Assembly (NCBI GenBank): GCA_965278995.1
Contig: OZ257136.1
Span: 1,922,001 to 1,986,000 of the forward strand
DNA length: 64,000 nucleotides
DNA from: JADJYF01 sp965278995
GTDB taxonomy: Bacteria > Pseudomonadota > Gammaproteobacteria > Ga0077536
Reading direction: 5' to 3'
The translations under genes were made by a program, and so were the position numbers. The first letter of the stretch is position 1, and each line of letters starts with the position of its first letter. The notes below the pieces were generated by a model that ran no database searches, was not told the origin of the DNA, and saw only the letters and a program-made list of their open reading frames with translations. Positions 23,798-33,103 of this stretch are shown here, piece after piece.

Positions 23798-25138
23798 TCA
23801 CGGGCAAGTCGCCAGGTAAAGCCGCCAATCTCCTGGAACGCCCTTGAGATTGTGCGTGCCACTGTCCGCGAACTCAGAGCCGGAGCCAACCAATAGATCT
23901 TTGACCGTTCCGGATACCATGATCTGTCCGCCGGCTGCTTTGCTGCATACACGCGCACCTATATTGACTGTCATCCCTGCAAGCTTGTTACCGATCTGTT
24001 CGCATTCACCGGTATGGACGCCGGCGCGCAATTCAAGATCAAACTCACGGAGGCGATCTCGCATCTGTGCCGCGCAGCGAATTGCGCGCCCGGGACCCTT
24101 GAACGACGCAAATAGACCATCTCCCGCCGTATCTATCTCTCTCCCGCCGAACGATGCAAGTGCTTCTCGAGCCAGGCGATAGAATTGTTCAAGCAAGTCC
24201 TTCCAGCGTCGGTCTCCGAGCTTTGCTGCCAATTCAGTAGATCCAACCAGGTCCACGAAGAGAACCGTCTCCAAGACCGTGTCCATCGATTCCGGTGCAT
24301 GCGTTCCCGTCAAGAACTCATACACCTGAGCAAGAATTAAATCTCGGCTGGAAGCATAAGGACAGAAGTCGCCTCCGGGAAGTACGACTAGCCTGGCGTC
24401 CGGAATCTGTTCCGCGAGATAGCGACCCATCGCCAATGTAGCAATCGGATAATGCTCCGAATGGAAAATAAGCGCCGGCACTCGAATAGATTTGAGAAAC
24501 GGACGCGCGTCCAGACTGGTGGCGTAACGCATCGTTTCTTTGGCGCAACGAGGGGTGCTCGATGCACGAAGCATCCGTGCCAGCAGACGAATTGAATCTG
24601 GGTCGCCAGATAAACTTGGATTGAAGCGGGCGACCCATTCCTCTGTACCCCAGCCGTCCCGCATGGATCTGCTGATTTCGATGGCAGACTCCCGTGAATG
24701 TCCGGCGTCGTATCCAGGCTCTCTATAGGCATAGGCAGCGCCATTACACTCAATTAACGCGCTGAGTCGTTCCGGCTCGGTTCCAGCAAATAGCAGACCC
24801 GGCATTGCTGATTCTCGATTCACAAATAACGCCGGCCGCTTGAATCCGGCAGCGTCCATCACGACGCGAAAATCTTCGGTCGCATCCTCCCAGGTCGGAT
24901 TCGTCTTGAACAGGACGGGGTCTGACATGCCGACGCCGCGCGGATCGAACATTGCGACACGGGCGAACGATGCCAGACCGTCATAGAAGCGGGAACTCAT
25001 GTGCTGTTCCCAGGCTAACTCCTGATGGAATCCGAGCCCTTCACAGCACAGCAATTCCAGTGGCCCGTTACCAAATACCTGGTAAGCGATCTGCCCGGAG
25101 CTGGTATCGGCATATTGAATTTTTGGTGGCTCAGTCAC
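23798..25138 (-). CDS. Alpha/beta hydrolase fused to a class III adenylate/guanylate cyclase
   Basis: The protein has 446 residues from a GTG start. Residues ~1-265 form an alpha/beta hydrolase domain (MFDPRGVGMSDPVL; a degenerate nucleophile elbow around NRESAMPG). Residues ~285-446 form a class III cyclase domain: TVLFVDLVGSTELAAKLGD with the first metal-binding Asp, EIDTAGDGLFASFKGPGRAI with the second, RAGVHTGECE, and GMTVNIGARVCSKAAGGQI with the transition-state Asn/Arg region. The cyclase motifs look intact. The fusion is widespread in environmental bacteria, and the hydrolase part is thought to be a sensor. The gene is visibly more AT-rich than its neighbours, with more ATA and AGA codons, which suggests later acquisition. 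Confidence 0.9.
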   Translation of the reverse strand: MTEPPKIQYADTSSGQIAYQVFGNGPLELLCCEGLGFHQELAWEQHMSSRFYDGLASFARVAMFDPRGVGMSDPVLFKTNPTWEDATEDFRVVMDAAGFKRPALFVNRESAMPGLLFAGTEPERLSALIECNGAAYAYREPGYDAGHSRESAIEISRSMRDGWGTEEWVARFNPSLSGDPDSIRLLARMLRASSTPRCAKETMRYATSLDARPFLKSIRVPALIFHSEHYPIATLAMGRYLAEQIPDARLVVLPGGDFCPYASSRDLILAQVYEFLTGTHAPESMDTVLETVLFVDLVGSTELAAKLGDRRWKDLLEQFYRLAREALASFGGREIDTAGDGLFASFKGPGRAIRCAAQMRDRLREFDLELRAGVHTGECEQIGNKLAGMTVNIGARVCSKAAGGQIMVSGTVKDLLVGSGSEFADSGTHNLKGVPGDWRLYLATCP

Positions 25139-25220
25139 CGGTCACATTCTGCTCATGCTGGCGCGCTGTTCTGTGAAGGACTTTAGCAAGTGGGCAGCGC
25201 TTTGCGAAGGTGAAACAACG

Positions 25221-26378
25221 TTAACGCAGCGGAGTCTCGTCGACATAGCGATAAACCAGCCAGGTGCATAGAACCCCGAGCACGCTGATGCTCAATGCAG
25301 CTGTTGCGAGTGGTGCGATGGTGATGACCGAACTGATGATGAGCGGGCCGGCAGCTGTGCCGCAATCGCTCAACAGGCGCCAGATGCCGAGAAATTCCTC
25401 GCGCTGCGCGGGTGGCGCGAGATCGGCACCGAGGGTCAACACGATGCCGGTCGACAGGCCGTTGGTCAAACCGACAGCAATGCCGAGTAGCAGCAGCGAT
25501 GTGTAGCTGTCGACCAGTGCGAAGCCGGCCATCACGAGCGCAAACAGCGCGGCACTCGGCAGCGCCGTGGCGCGCCGTCCGTAGCGATCCATCAACACGC
25601 CAGCCGGATAGAACATCAGCACATCGACAGCGGCGGAGACTGCCACGACGAACCCTATCGTCGTCGCATCGAGTCCCAGTTCAACGCCGAGCAAGGGCAA
25701 AAGGACGCTGCGTGCAGCACGCAGCAGCAGGAACAGAACGGCCACCAAGCCGACACTACCGAGTACCTCGCGATGATCGACCAGTACGCGCGGAGTAGCG
25801 GTCCAAGACAACTCGCGACGCGGTTGGCCATGATCGCTGGCAAATGCAAGCACGCAGCACATCGCAGCCAGCACGCAGCCCGCGCCGATCAGAAAACTCG
25901 GGCCATAGCCGGCACGTACAGCGAGCGCAGTACCAGCCAGCGGACCAAGCAGTGCCGACGCGCGCAGACTGCCGGCGATCATCGCGATGACGCGACCGCG
26001 CTGCTGCGGCGGGACACGGGCCGCTACATAAGTCAGGCGACCGAGCAGAAACGCGCTGCTGCCAGCGCCGTTCAATACGGCAATGGCGAAAAACCAGCGG
26101 ATGGCGTCAGCCATTGCGTAACCGACATAGGCCAGCCCGATCAGCGTCGTCGCCAACACCATCACCGCCTTGTCACCCCAGCGCGCAGCGAACATGCCTG
26201 CCGGTATATCCATCAGCATCATGCCGACACCGTGTGCGCCGACCACGGCTGCGGCTTGCGCCGCGCTGCCGCCGAGCGCCAGTACATGCAACGGAAGCAG
26301 GACCAGACTCGCCTGCGCCGGTATACCCAGCAGCAAAGCGGGTAGATAGATCGGCAGCAGTACAGGTCGATGGATCAT
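25221..26378 (-). CDS. MFS transporter (12-TM type)
   Basis: The protein has 385 residues from MIHRPVLLPIYLPALLLG; a longer reading from 26504 would overlap the upstream MFS gene by 85 bases and begins with a non-membrane stretch. About twelve hydrophobic segments are visible. The loop 2-3 motif (GMFAARWGDKAVMVL) matches MFS motif A, and a second copy (GVLMDRYGRRATAL) marks the C-terminal half. The substrate is unknown. It lies 41 bases downstream of the DHA2-type transporter in the acyl-CoA gene run. Confidence 0.82.
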   Translation of the reverse strand: MIHRPVLLPIYLPALLLGIPAQASLVLLPLHVLALGGSAAQAAAVVGAHGVGMMLMDIPAGMFAARWGDKAVMVLATTLIGLAYVGYAMADAIRWFFAIAVLNGAGSSAFLLGRLTYVAARVPPQQRGRVIAMIAGSLRASALLGPLAGTALAVRAGYGPSFLIGAGCVLAAMCCVLAFASDHGQPRRELSWTATPRVLVDHREVLGSVGLVAVLFLLLRAARSVLLPLLGVELGLDATTIGFVVAVSAAVDVLMFYPAGVLMDRYGRRATALPSAALFALVMAGFALVDSYTSLLLLGIAVGLTNGLSTGIVLTLGADLAPPAQREEFLGIWRLLSDCGTAAGPLIISSVITIAPLATAALSISVLGVLCTWLVYRYVDETPLR

Positions 26379-26419
26379 GCCGTCAGCGGCAGCCGGCGGC
26401 GCACACGCGAGTTCATCGC

Positions 26420-27844
26420 TCAGCCGCGCGACACATGCATCTGGCCACGCGCCAGCGACAATCCCGCGCCGCACAGGCAGAGCGCCGCACCGAGAGCAAA
26501 ACACATACTTATCGCGTGCCCGAGCTGCGGGTAAATGGCCGGCGTGATGGTTACCGGACCGAGCAGCAGAGCAAAGATCAGTGCAACCATGCCCATGCTG
26601 GTCATCTGACCAACCACGCGCATCACTGACATCACACTCGAGGCCTGGGCATACGCACTACGATCGACGGAACTCATGATTGCGTTCGCATTCGGCGAAC
26701 TGAACAGGCTGAAGCCGAGACCGGTAGCCGCCAGGCACGCGATCACGGCGGCGAGCGGTGTGTTCGCATCGAAGCTCGCAAAACAGGCCAGGCTGATGGC
26801 GACCAGCCCCATGCCAAGAGACGCGATCAGGCGCGGCTCGACGCTGTCCGACAGTCGACCAGCCAGCGGCGAGAACACCGCCATCACGACCGGCTGCGCC
26901 ATCATCACCATGCCGGTGGTGCCGGGCGCTTCACCTTTCAAGAATTGCAGATAAAGACTGACTAGAACGACATTGGCGAATGTCGTCGTGTACATCACCA
27001 GCGAAGTCAGGCACGACAGCGCAAAGACACGGCTGGTGAAAAACAATCCAACCTCGAAGATCGGATGCGGATGGCGCCGCTCATGGCGCACGAACAACCA
27101 CAGTCCCGCGGTACCGGCAATCATCATCGTAAAACCGACAGTCTGCGGCAGCAGCGCGAGCCCGGCCATCAATACGACAATACCGATCGCATAAAGCACT
27201 GCGCCGAGCACGTCGAATTCGCCGCGCGTGTCGGCCCGCCATTCGAGCGGCAGGCGCGTCAGCCCGATCCACAGTGCGGCCAGCGCCAGCGGCAGGTGGA
27301 CGAGAAAAGTCAGGCGCCACGACACCAGTTCAACCAGCCAGCCGGCAGCTAGCGGGCCCGCGGCAAGCCCGATATAGATTGCCGAAACCGAGTAACCGAT
27401 AGCAGCACCTCGCCGCGCCGGCGGGTACACCGAGGTGATGATTGCGATATGGGTTGCATAGAGCATCGCTGCAGCGATGCCTTGCAGCAAGCGCCCGCCG
27501 ATCAAGGTGATTTCGTCGACAGCCAGCGCAGCGACCACTGAAGTGACAATGACGCCAGCCGTGCCGAGCAGAAAAATGCGTTTGCGCCCGTACATATCGG
27601 CGAGCCGCCCGAACACCAGCACACAGGCCGCGCTCGCCATCAGATAGCTCATCGGGATCCAGCTCAGCGTCACGGCGTCGATAGCCAGCGCGTCGGCAAT
27701 TTCCGGCAGCGCGACGTTGACCGCCGACAGCATCATTGCTGTTGCGATCGAATTCAACATCACCATCAGAACGGCTGCGCGATTCGCTCCCGCCGTAGCG
27801 ACGTCCAGTTCAGCTTTCTCCGGCTTCACGTGCACGCAGTTCAA
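26420..27844 (-). CDS. DHA2/EmrB-type MFS drug or metabolite exporter (14-TM)
   Basis: The protein has 474 residues. MSAVNVALPEIADAL-like LSAVNVALPEIADALAID, the motif A GRLADMYGRKRIFLLG and the motif C region SAIYIGLAAGPLAAGWLVE are typical of EmrB/QacA exporters. About fourteen hydrophobic segments can be counted. No EmrA-type adaptor is encoded nearby. The start overlaps the 3' end of the acyl-CoA synthetase by 35 bases, suggesting coupling. The substrate is unknown; an organic acid related to the synthetase is possible. Confidence 0.88.
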   Translation of the reverse strand: MNCVHVKPEKAELDVATAGANRAAVLMVMLNSIATAMMLSAVNVALPEIADALAIDAVTLSWIPMSYLMASAACVLVFGRLADMYGRKRIFLLGTAGVIVTSVVAALAVDEITLIGGRLLQGIAAAMLYATHIAIITSVYPPARRGAAIGYSVSAIYIGLAAGPLAAGWLVELVSWRLTFLVHLPLALAALWIGLTRLPLEWRADTRGEFDVLGAVLYAIGIVVLMAGLALLPQTVGFTMMIAGTAGLWLFVRHERRHPHPIFEVGLFFTSRVFALSCLTSLVMYTTTFANVVLVSLYLQFLKGEAPGTTGMVMMAQPVVMAVFSPLAGRLSDSVEPRLIASLGMGLVAISLACFASFDANTPLAAVIACLAATGLGFSLFSSPNANAIMSSVDRSAYAQASSVMSVMRVVGQMTSMGMVALIFALLLGPVTITPAIYPQLGHAISMCFALGAALCLCGAGLSLARGQMHVSRG

Positions 27845-29453
27845 CGCGTCGAATCTTACCGCTCACGGTCTTCGGCAGGCTATCGACGAACTCTATCTTG
27901 CGTGGATACTTGTAAGGCGCAGTAACTTTCTTCACGTGTTCCTGCAGTTCGCGCGCCAGTGCCTCGCTGCCGCTGTGGCCCGGCGCGAGCACAACAAACG
28001 CTTTCACGACCCAGCCGCGCGTCGCGTCCGGACTGGCCACGACCGCGGACTCCGCAACAGCAGCGTGTTCGATCAAGGCGCTTTCGACTTCGAACGGGCC
28101 GATGCGATAGCCAGCCGACAAAATTACGTCGTCAGCGCGGCTGACGAACCAGAAATAACCATCGGCGTCGAGGTATCCGCGATCTCCGGTGATATACCAG
28201 TCACCAATGAAACAGGCCTTGAACCGTTCTTCGTCGCCACGGTATTCCATGAACAAGCCCGGTGCGCGTACCGGTTTGACGCGGATCGCGATATCGCCCT
28301 CTTCTCCAGTGGCAACCGGAACCCCGGCGTGATCGATGATCGCCATGTCGATGCCCGGCATCGGTTTGCCCATCGAGCCGAAGCGTGGCGCGATGGCTGG
28401 ATGATTGCCACACACCAGCACCGTCTCGGTCTGACCGTAGCCATCGCGTATGGTCAGCCCGGTAGCGCGCTTCCAGGTCTCGATCACTTCAGGATTTAGC
28501 GGCTCGCCGGCACCGACACAGTGACGCAGCCGCGGGAACGAATAATGCCCGAGGTCCTGCAGCACGAGCATGCGATAAACAGTCGGCGCACCGCACAGGG
28601 TCGTGATCGGATATTGCGCCAGCAGCTCCAGCGTCTTCACCGGGTCGAACACCGGCGAGTGATGCACGAACAGCGTGGCACCCATATTCCACGGCCCGAA
28701 ATAGCTGCTGTAAGCCGCTTTGGCCCAGCCGGTATCGCTGATGTTCCAATGCAGATCGCCTGGCTTGAGATCGAGCCAGTAGCGGCCGGTGATGGCATGC
28801 GCGAGGCCGTAACCATGACAATGAATGGTCATCTTCGGATAACCGGTAGTACCGGAAGTGAAGTAGCACAGCGCGTCGTCGTCGAATGCGGTATCGACGG
28901 TTGTGAAGTTGTCGTCGGCTGCAGCGACGATAGTGTCGTAGTTCGACCAGACTGCGCGCTCACCGCCGATGATCACGCGCGCGCGGAGCGTCGGGCACAA
29001 CGCTGCAACCTCATCGAGTTTGGCGGCGTTGGCAGCATCTGTCACAAAACACACCGCCTTGGCCGCATTCATGCGGTAAGCGATATCTTTCGGTGAAAGC
29101 TGGGTCGTGCCGGGCGAGCAGACCACCCCCATTCGCAGACAGGCCGTGATCAATTCCCACCACTCGAGATTGCGACCGAGCATGAGTACGAGCGTATCGC
29201 CGCGTTTCACGCCAAGCGCGCTCAATGCATTGGCTAGCTTGCGCGAACGTTGTGCGAGTCCTGCGAACGTCAACGACTTTTCGTTGCTGTCGTCGTCTAT
29301 CCACTGCAGCGCGAGCCGCTCGGCGTCGGTCTGCGCCCAGCGATCGAGTACGTCATGAACGAAATTGAATCGCGCTGGCGGCTGCCAGACGAATTCGGCG
29401 CGAGCAGCTTCATAGCTCGTCGCCTGGGCGGCGTCAGTCGGGGCGTGATCCAT
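27810..29453 (-). CDS. AMP-dependent acyl-CoA synthetase (medium-chain/ACSM-like)
   Basis: The protein has 547 residues. The adenylation signature YFTSGTTGYPKM, the YGQTE motif (DGYGQTETVLVCGNHP), the hinge ITGDRGYLDADGYFWFVSR and the C-terminal catalytic Lys in PKTVSGKIRR are all present. The overall form is the acetyl-/butyryl-CoA synthetase branch that includes ACSM enzymes. It converts a carboxylic acid, ATP and CoA to acyl-CoA, AMP and PPi; chain length or aromatic preference is not resolved. The acyl-CoA dehydrogenase gene lies 39 bases upstream on the same strand, so the two likely act in sequence. Confidence 0.93.
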   Translation of the reverse strand: MDHAPTDAAQATSYEAARAEFVWQPPARFNFVHDVLDRWAQTDAERLALQWIDDDSNEKSLTFAGLAQRSRKLANALSALGVKRGDTLVLMLGRNLEWWELITACLRMGVVCSPGTTQLSPKDIAYRMNAAKAVCFVTDAANAAKLDEVAALCPTLRARVIIGGERAVWSNYDTIVAAADDNFTTVDTAFDDDALCYFTSGTTGYPKMTIHCHGYGLAHAITGRYWLDLKPGDLHWNISDTGWAKAAYSSYFGPWNMGATLFVHHSPVFDPVKTLELLAQYPITTLCGAPTVYRMLVLQDLGHYSFPRLRHCVGAGEPLNPEVIETWKRATGLTIRDGYGQTETVLVCGNHPAIAPRFGSMGKPMPGIDMAIIDHAGVPVATGEEGDIAIRVKPVRAPGLFMEYRGDEERFKACFIGDWYITGDRGYLDADGYFWFVSRADDVILSAGYRIGPFEVESALIEHAAVAESAVVASPDATRGWVVKAFVVLAPGHSGSEALARELQEHVKKVTAPYKYPRKIEFVDSLPKTVSGKIRRVELRAREAGES

Positions 29454-29492
29454 AGCGTCGTTTCTCCCGGGGCCGGTGAGGTGAAGTCGTTG

Positions 29493-31292
29493 TTAGAACC
29501 AGCTGTCGGCCATGGCTAGACAGGTGTCATCGACTTGCGCGAGCAGCGCGGCGCGCTCGGCCACGCGCGGCATTTCGTAGCGATAGAAATACTGGCATGC
29601 CTGCAGCTTGCCGCGATAGAACGCCGCATCCGCACCCTGCGCTGCAGGTAGTGCACGGTGTGCCACCAGCGCCTGGCGCAACCATATCCAGCCAAGCACG
29701 AGATGGCCGAAAGCGTCGAGATAGTGCGTTGCATTGGCCAGCGCTCGTTCGGTTTCGCCGGCAGCCCCGACTGCGCTGATGCAGGTCGTCGCGTTGTCCA
29801 TTGCGCGCAACGCCGCTGTAAACGTCGCGCAATACGGCGCAAGTTCGGTCAGCGCTTCAGCCTCGGCCAGTGTACGCGCGTATTCGGCGTGCAGCGTGGC
29901 GACAGCGGCACCGCCATCCTGGGCAATTTTCCGCCCGAGCAGGTCGAGCCCCTGGATGCCGTGGGTGCCTTCGTGTATCGGATTCAGTCGATTGTCGCGA
30001 TAAAAACGTTCGAGCGGAAATTCGCGCGTATAGCCGTAACCGCCGAGGATCTGGATCGCGTGCTTATTGCCTTCCAGGCAGAATTCCGACGGCCATGATT
30101 TAGCGACCGGGGTCAGGATATCGAGCAGCAGTCCGACCCGGCGGCGCTCGGCGGTGTCCGTACTGGTGCGCTGCACGTCGACCAGCCAGCAGCAGTACAG
30201 CACCAGCGCAAGCGACCCTTCAGCAGCGCATTTCTGCGCCAGCAGCAGGCGCTTGATATCGGCATGCTCGACTATCGGCACTTGTGCGGTGGTCGGATCC
30301 TTCTCCCCAGGTCGGCGACCTTGCGGTCGCTCGCGGGCATACTTCAGGGAATGCAGATAGCCGGTATAGCCGAGCACAGTGGCTGTCATGCCGATACCGA
30401 CACGCGCCTCGTTCATCATGTGGAACATGTAGAACAGGCCGCGGTAGGCTTCGCCGATGAGCCAGCCATGGCATTCGCCGCCCTCGCCAAAATTCAGCAC
30501 CGTGTTGGTCGTACCGCGAAAGCCCATCTTGTGATTGAGTCCGACCAGCGCAATGTTGTTGCGCACACCCAGGCTGCCGTCGTCGTTGACCCGGTACTTC
30601 GGCACGATGAACAGCGAGATGCCTTTCACGCCAGGAGGCCCGCCAGGGATTTTCGCCATGACGAGATGCACGATGTTCTCGGATAGCTCGTGCTCGCCGG
30701 CGGAGATCCACATCTTGGTGCCTTTCATCAGATAGTGCCCGGCCGTGCTCGGCTCTGCTCTGACCGCGATATCCGACAGCGACGAGCCGGCCTGCGGTTC
30801 GGACAGACACATGGTGCCGAAATAACGGCCTTCGATCAGCGGTCGCAGGTAGCGCTCTTTCTGTCCCTCGGAGCCAAACGTTGCAAGCAGATTGCTGGCG
30901 GCGTGCGTCAGAAACGGATAGGCGTTTGCCGACACGTCGGCGGCAGCAACAAACGCGCACGCCGCCTGCGCGACAACGTACGGTAACTGCATGCCACCGT
31001 AGCGTGCATCGGCCGAGATACCCATGAAACCGCCATCGATATAGGCCCGCAGCGCCAGCCCGACTTCAGCGATGAGGTGAACGCGCGTGCCGTCGAGAGT
31101 CGGCTCATTGGCATCGAGCTTGGCGGCAAACGGCGCAAACTTGTCGGCGGCCAGCTTGTGCGCGGCGGCGATCACGGCGTCGAAGACTTCGCGGTCGTGC
31201 TCACCGTAACGCTCGGTGCGTATGAGCGCCAGCGTATCGAGCAGTTCGTAGAGGATGAAATCGATGTCGCGCGGATTGAGTAGCAGGCTCAT
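29493..31292 (-). CDS. Acyl-CoA dehydrogenase (long, DmdC-like branch)
   Basis: The protein has 599 residues, longer than classical acyl-CoA dehydrogenases (~380) and matching the ~590-residue branch that includes 3-methylmercaptopropionyl-CoA dehydrogenase. FAD-binding motifs are present (GTMCLSEPQAGSSLSDI, GTKMWISAGEHEL), as are QILGGYGYTREFPLERFYRD and IHEGTHGIQGLDLLGRK, which carries the catalytic-base region. A C-terminal extension of ~110 residues follows. It introduces an alpha-beta double bond into acyl-CoA. The natural substrate is unclear: the family includes fatty-acyl and sulfur-containing substrates. It is probably cotranscribed with the synthetase. Confidence 0.92.
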   Translation of the reverse strand: MSLLLNPRDIDFILYELLDTLALIRTERYGEHDREVFDAVIAAAHKLAADKFAPFAAKLDANEPTLDGTRVHLIAEVGLALRAYIDGGFMGISADARYGGMQLPYVVAQAACAFVAAADVSANAYPFLTHAASNLLATFGSEGQKERYLRPLIEGRYFGTMCLSEPQAGSSLSDIAVRAEPSTAGHYLMKGTKMWISAGEHELSENIVHLVMAKIPGGPPGVKGISLFIVPKYRVNDDGSLGVRNNIALVGLNHKMGFRGTTNTVLNFGEGGECHGWLIGEAYRGLFYMFHMMNEARVGIGMTATVLGYTGYLHSLKYARERPQGRRPGEKDPTTAQVPIVEHADIKRLLLAQKCAAEGSLALVLYCCWLVDVQRTSTDTAERRRVGLLLDILTPVAKSWPSEFCLEGNKHAIQILGGYGYTREFPLERFYRDNRLNPIHEGTHGIQGLDLLGRKIAQDGGAAVATLHAEYARTLAEAEALTELAPYCATFTAALRAMDNATTCISAVGAAGETERALANATHYLDAFGHLVLGWIWLRQALVAHRALPAAQGADAAFYRGKLQACQYFYRYEMPRVAERAALLAQVDDTCLAMADSWF

Positions 31293-31372
31293 GAGACCGG
31301 ACCGGAACTGGATGACGCAGGGGCGCTATTGAACCACAGAACACCCGGTTCCGGGCTGGCTGGCCGCTGCGC

Positions 31373-32071
31373 TCAGGGCGCTCCGGACGGCACCATCGAC
31401 AGCGCACTCAGGTCGAATTCAGGTGCCGTCACCGGCTGCGCTTCGACCAGGGTCACACCGGGCGGAGCGAGGGTCAGACTGCTCAGATCGTAGTGGGGCT
31501 CGGCGGCCCGTTCATGCTGGATGAGATCGACGCCGACCTCGGCCACGCTCAAGTGCGAGGTATCGATGGCCGGCGGCGCTATGGCAACGGGCTCGATCAG
31601 GATGGCACCCGGTTCGGCCATGCTGGTCGCCAATGCCTGCGGCGGCGCCGATTGCGCGCGCAGTACCGCAGCACTTGGCGCGCGTGCCGCGTCGGCCTGC
31701 TGCAGCGCCGTCGGCGCGCTCGGCGCGGCGGCTGCAGTCGATGCCGCCGACGTCGCAACGGTTGCTTTCGTCGGCTCCGTCGTTGGCGTTGGCACGGACG
31801 CGGCTTGTGCCGGTGCTGCCACCGCATTCATGGCGACGGCTTCGACGACTGCGCCTGCCTGTGCCAGCACTGCGCGGTACTTGGCGGCGTCCGCTGCAGC
31901 CAGCCCTTTCTTGATGACGACCGCCTGGCCGCCGAACATTTTTTCGACGCGCGCGGCGTCGGCATTGAACAGTCTGGCGAGATTCGCCCGCACCTGACTG
32001 GCGTCAGCACCGTCGACCAGGCGCCCGCGAAACACGATGGCGTATTCCGCGGCAACTTCCGGTTCAGCCAT
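31373..32071 (-). CDS. Uncharacterised protein with N-terminal small domain and three C-terminal repeats
   Basis: The protein has 232 residues. Residues ~10-78 (FRGRLVDGADASQVRANLAR, KMFGGQAVVIKKGLAAADAA) match a small domain seen at the N-terminus of some gammaproteobacterial membrane-associated proteins; I do not know its function. A low-complexity Ala/Pro/Thr linker follows to about 160. The C-terminus has three degenerate copies of a motif: DTSHLSVAEVGVDLIQ, DLSSLTLAPPGVTLVE and DLSALSMVPSG. The repeated D-S-x-L-x-x-x-x-x-G pattern suggests a binding or tethering tail. There is no signal peptide or membrane segment. Confidence 0.7.
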   Translation of the reverse strand: MAEPEVAAEYAIVFRGRLVDGADASQVRANLARLFNADAARVEKMFGGQAVVIKKGLAAADAAKYRAVLAQAGAVVEAVAMNAVAAPAQAASVPTPTTEPTKATVATSAASTAAAAPSAPTALQQADAARAPSAAVLRAQSAPPQALATSMAEPGAILIEPVAIAPPAIDTSHLSVAEVGVDLIQHERAAEPHYDLSSLTLAPPGVTLVEAQPVTAPEFDLSALSMVPSGAP

Positions 32072-32166
32072 GAGGTTGTCCTGTCCTCGCCCGTCGCATT
32101 GACACTATCGGCTCAGCATACGTGATCATATCGATGCGAACATCCCTGGCACTTCCCAATTGCGGC

Positions 32167-32931
32167 TCAGGCAAGATACCCGCCATCAACAACGATCGAG
32201 CTGCCGGTCGTGTAGGACGACGCATCCGACGCCAGGTACAAGACGGCCGCGGCCATTTCTTTCGGCTCCGCGGCCCGCGCCAGCGGCGTATGCGGAAGCT
32301 GTTTCGCCATGAACTCGTCATCGTCATGCAGTGCCTGCGCAAAGCGCGTGCGCGTGAGCCCTGGCACCAGCGTATTGACGCGGATACCGAGAGAACCACA
32401 CTCGCGGGCGAACGCTTTAGTCATGTTGACGATGCCGGCTTTGGTGATCGAATAGATGCCCTGCTTGTCGCCGGGCGATAGCCCATTGACTGAGGCGACG
32501 TTGATGATCGTCCCGCGACCCTGCTTCCGCATGCGCTGGCCAGCCTGCACGCACATGAAGAAATAGCCGCGCAGATTGACTTCGATGGTCTTCTGGAACG
32601 AGTTCACATCGGTATCGAGAATGTGACCGTAATAGGGGTTGGCCGCCGCATTGTTGACCAGGATATCGAGCTGGCCATGGCGTCGATCGAAGCCGGCGTA
32701 GAATGCCTCGATCGATTCCATCCGACCGATGTGACAAGCCTGCGCTTCCGCACTGCCGCCGCCAGCCGTAATGGCGGCAACGGTTTCATCGCAGCCATCC
32801 GCGCCGCGACTGAGCGCCACGACGTGGGCGCCGTACTCGCCGAGGATACGGGCGATTTCGGCGCCGATGCCGCGGCTGGCGCCGGCGACAACCGCCACTT
32901 TGCCGGTGAGATCGAACTGATTTTTTGGCAT
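32167..32931 (-). CDS. Short-chain dehydrogenase/reductase (SDR)
   Basis: The protein has 254 residues from MPKNQFDLTGKVAVV; longer readings upstream have no family support. The cofactor site GASRGIGAEIARIL, NNAAANP and the catalytic Ser-Tyr-Lys set (ASVNGLSPGDKQGIYSITK) are present. It ends with TGSSIVVDGGYLA. It is a classical NAD(P)-dependent SDR of the FabG type with unknown substrate. It is divergent to the exported dikinase gene across a 172-base gap. Confidence 0.92.
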   Translation of the reverse strand: MPKNQFDLTGKVAVVAGASRGIGAEIARILGEYGAHVVALSRGADGCDETVAAITAGGGSAEAQACHIGRMESIEAFYAGFDRRHGQLDILVNNAAANPYYGHILDTDVNSFQKTIEVNLRGYFFMCVQAGQRMRKQGRGTIINVASVNGLSPGDKQGIYSITKAGIVNMTKAFARECGSLGIRVNTLVPGLTRTRFAQALHDDDEFMAKQLPHTPLARAAEPKEMAAAVLYLASDASSYTTGSSIVVDGGYLA

Positions 32932-33103
32932 CGCGCTGCTCCATGACGAGTCGGTTTGATCAGGCCGGTCATCATACCAGCGACGACGGACGCATCCCGA
33001 CCACCGGAACCACTCACGCCACAGACGTCGGCTTGGCGCTATCATGGCGCCCGATTTGACGACCTGCCGGTGCCCGTGCCCGGCCGCAGCCGGAGACCCT
33101 GTC

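Noticed and set aside
27810..31292. DMSP demethylation pathway (dmdB/dmdC)
   Set aside because: The long dehydrogenase resembles DmdC in length, but no dmdA or dmdD is adjacent and the synthetase looks like a general medium-chain enzyme.
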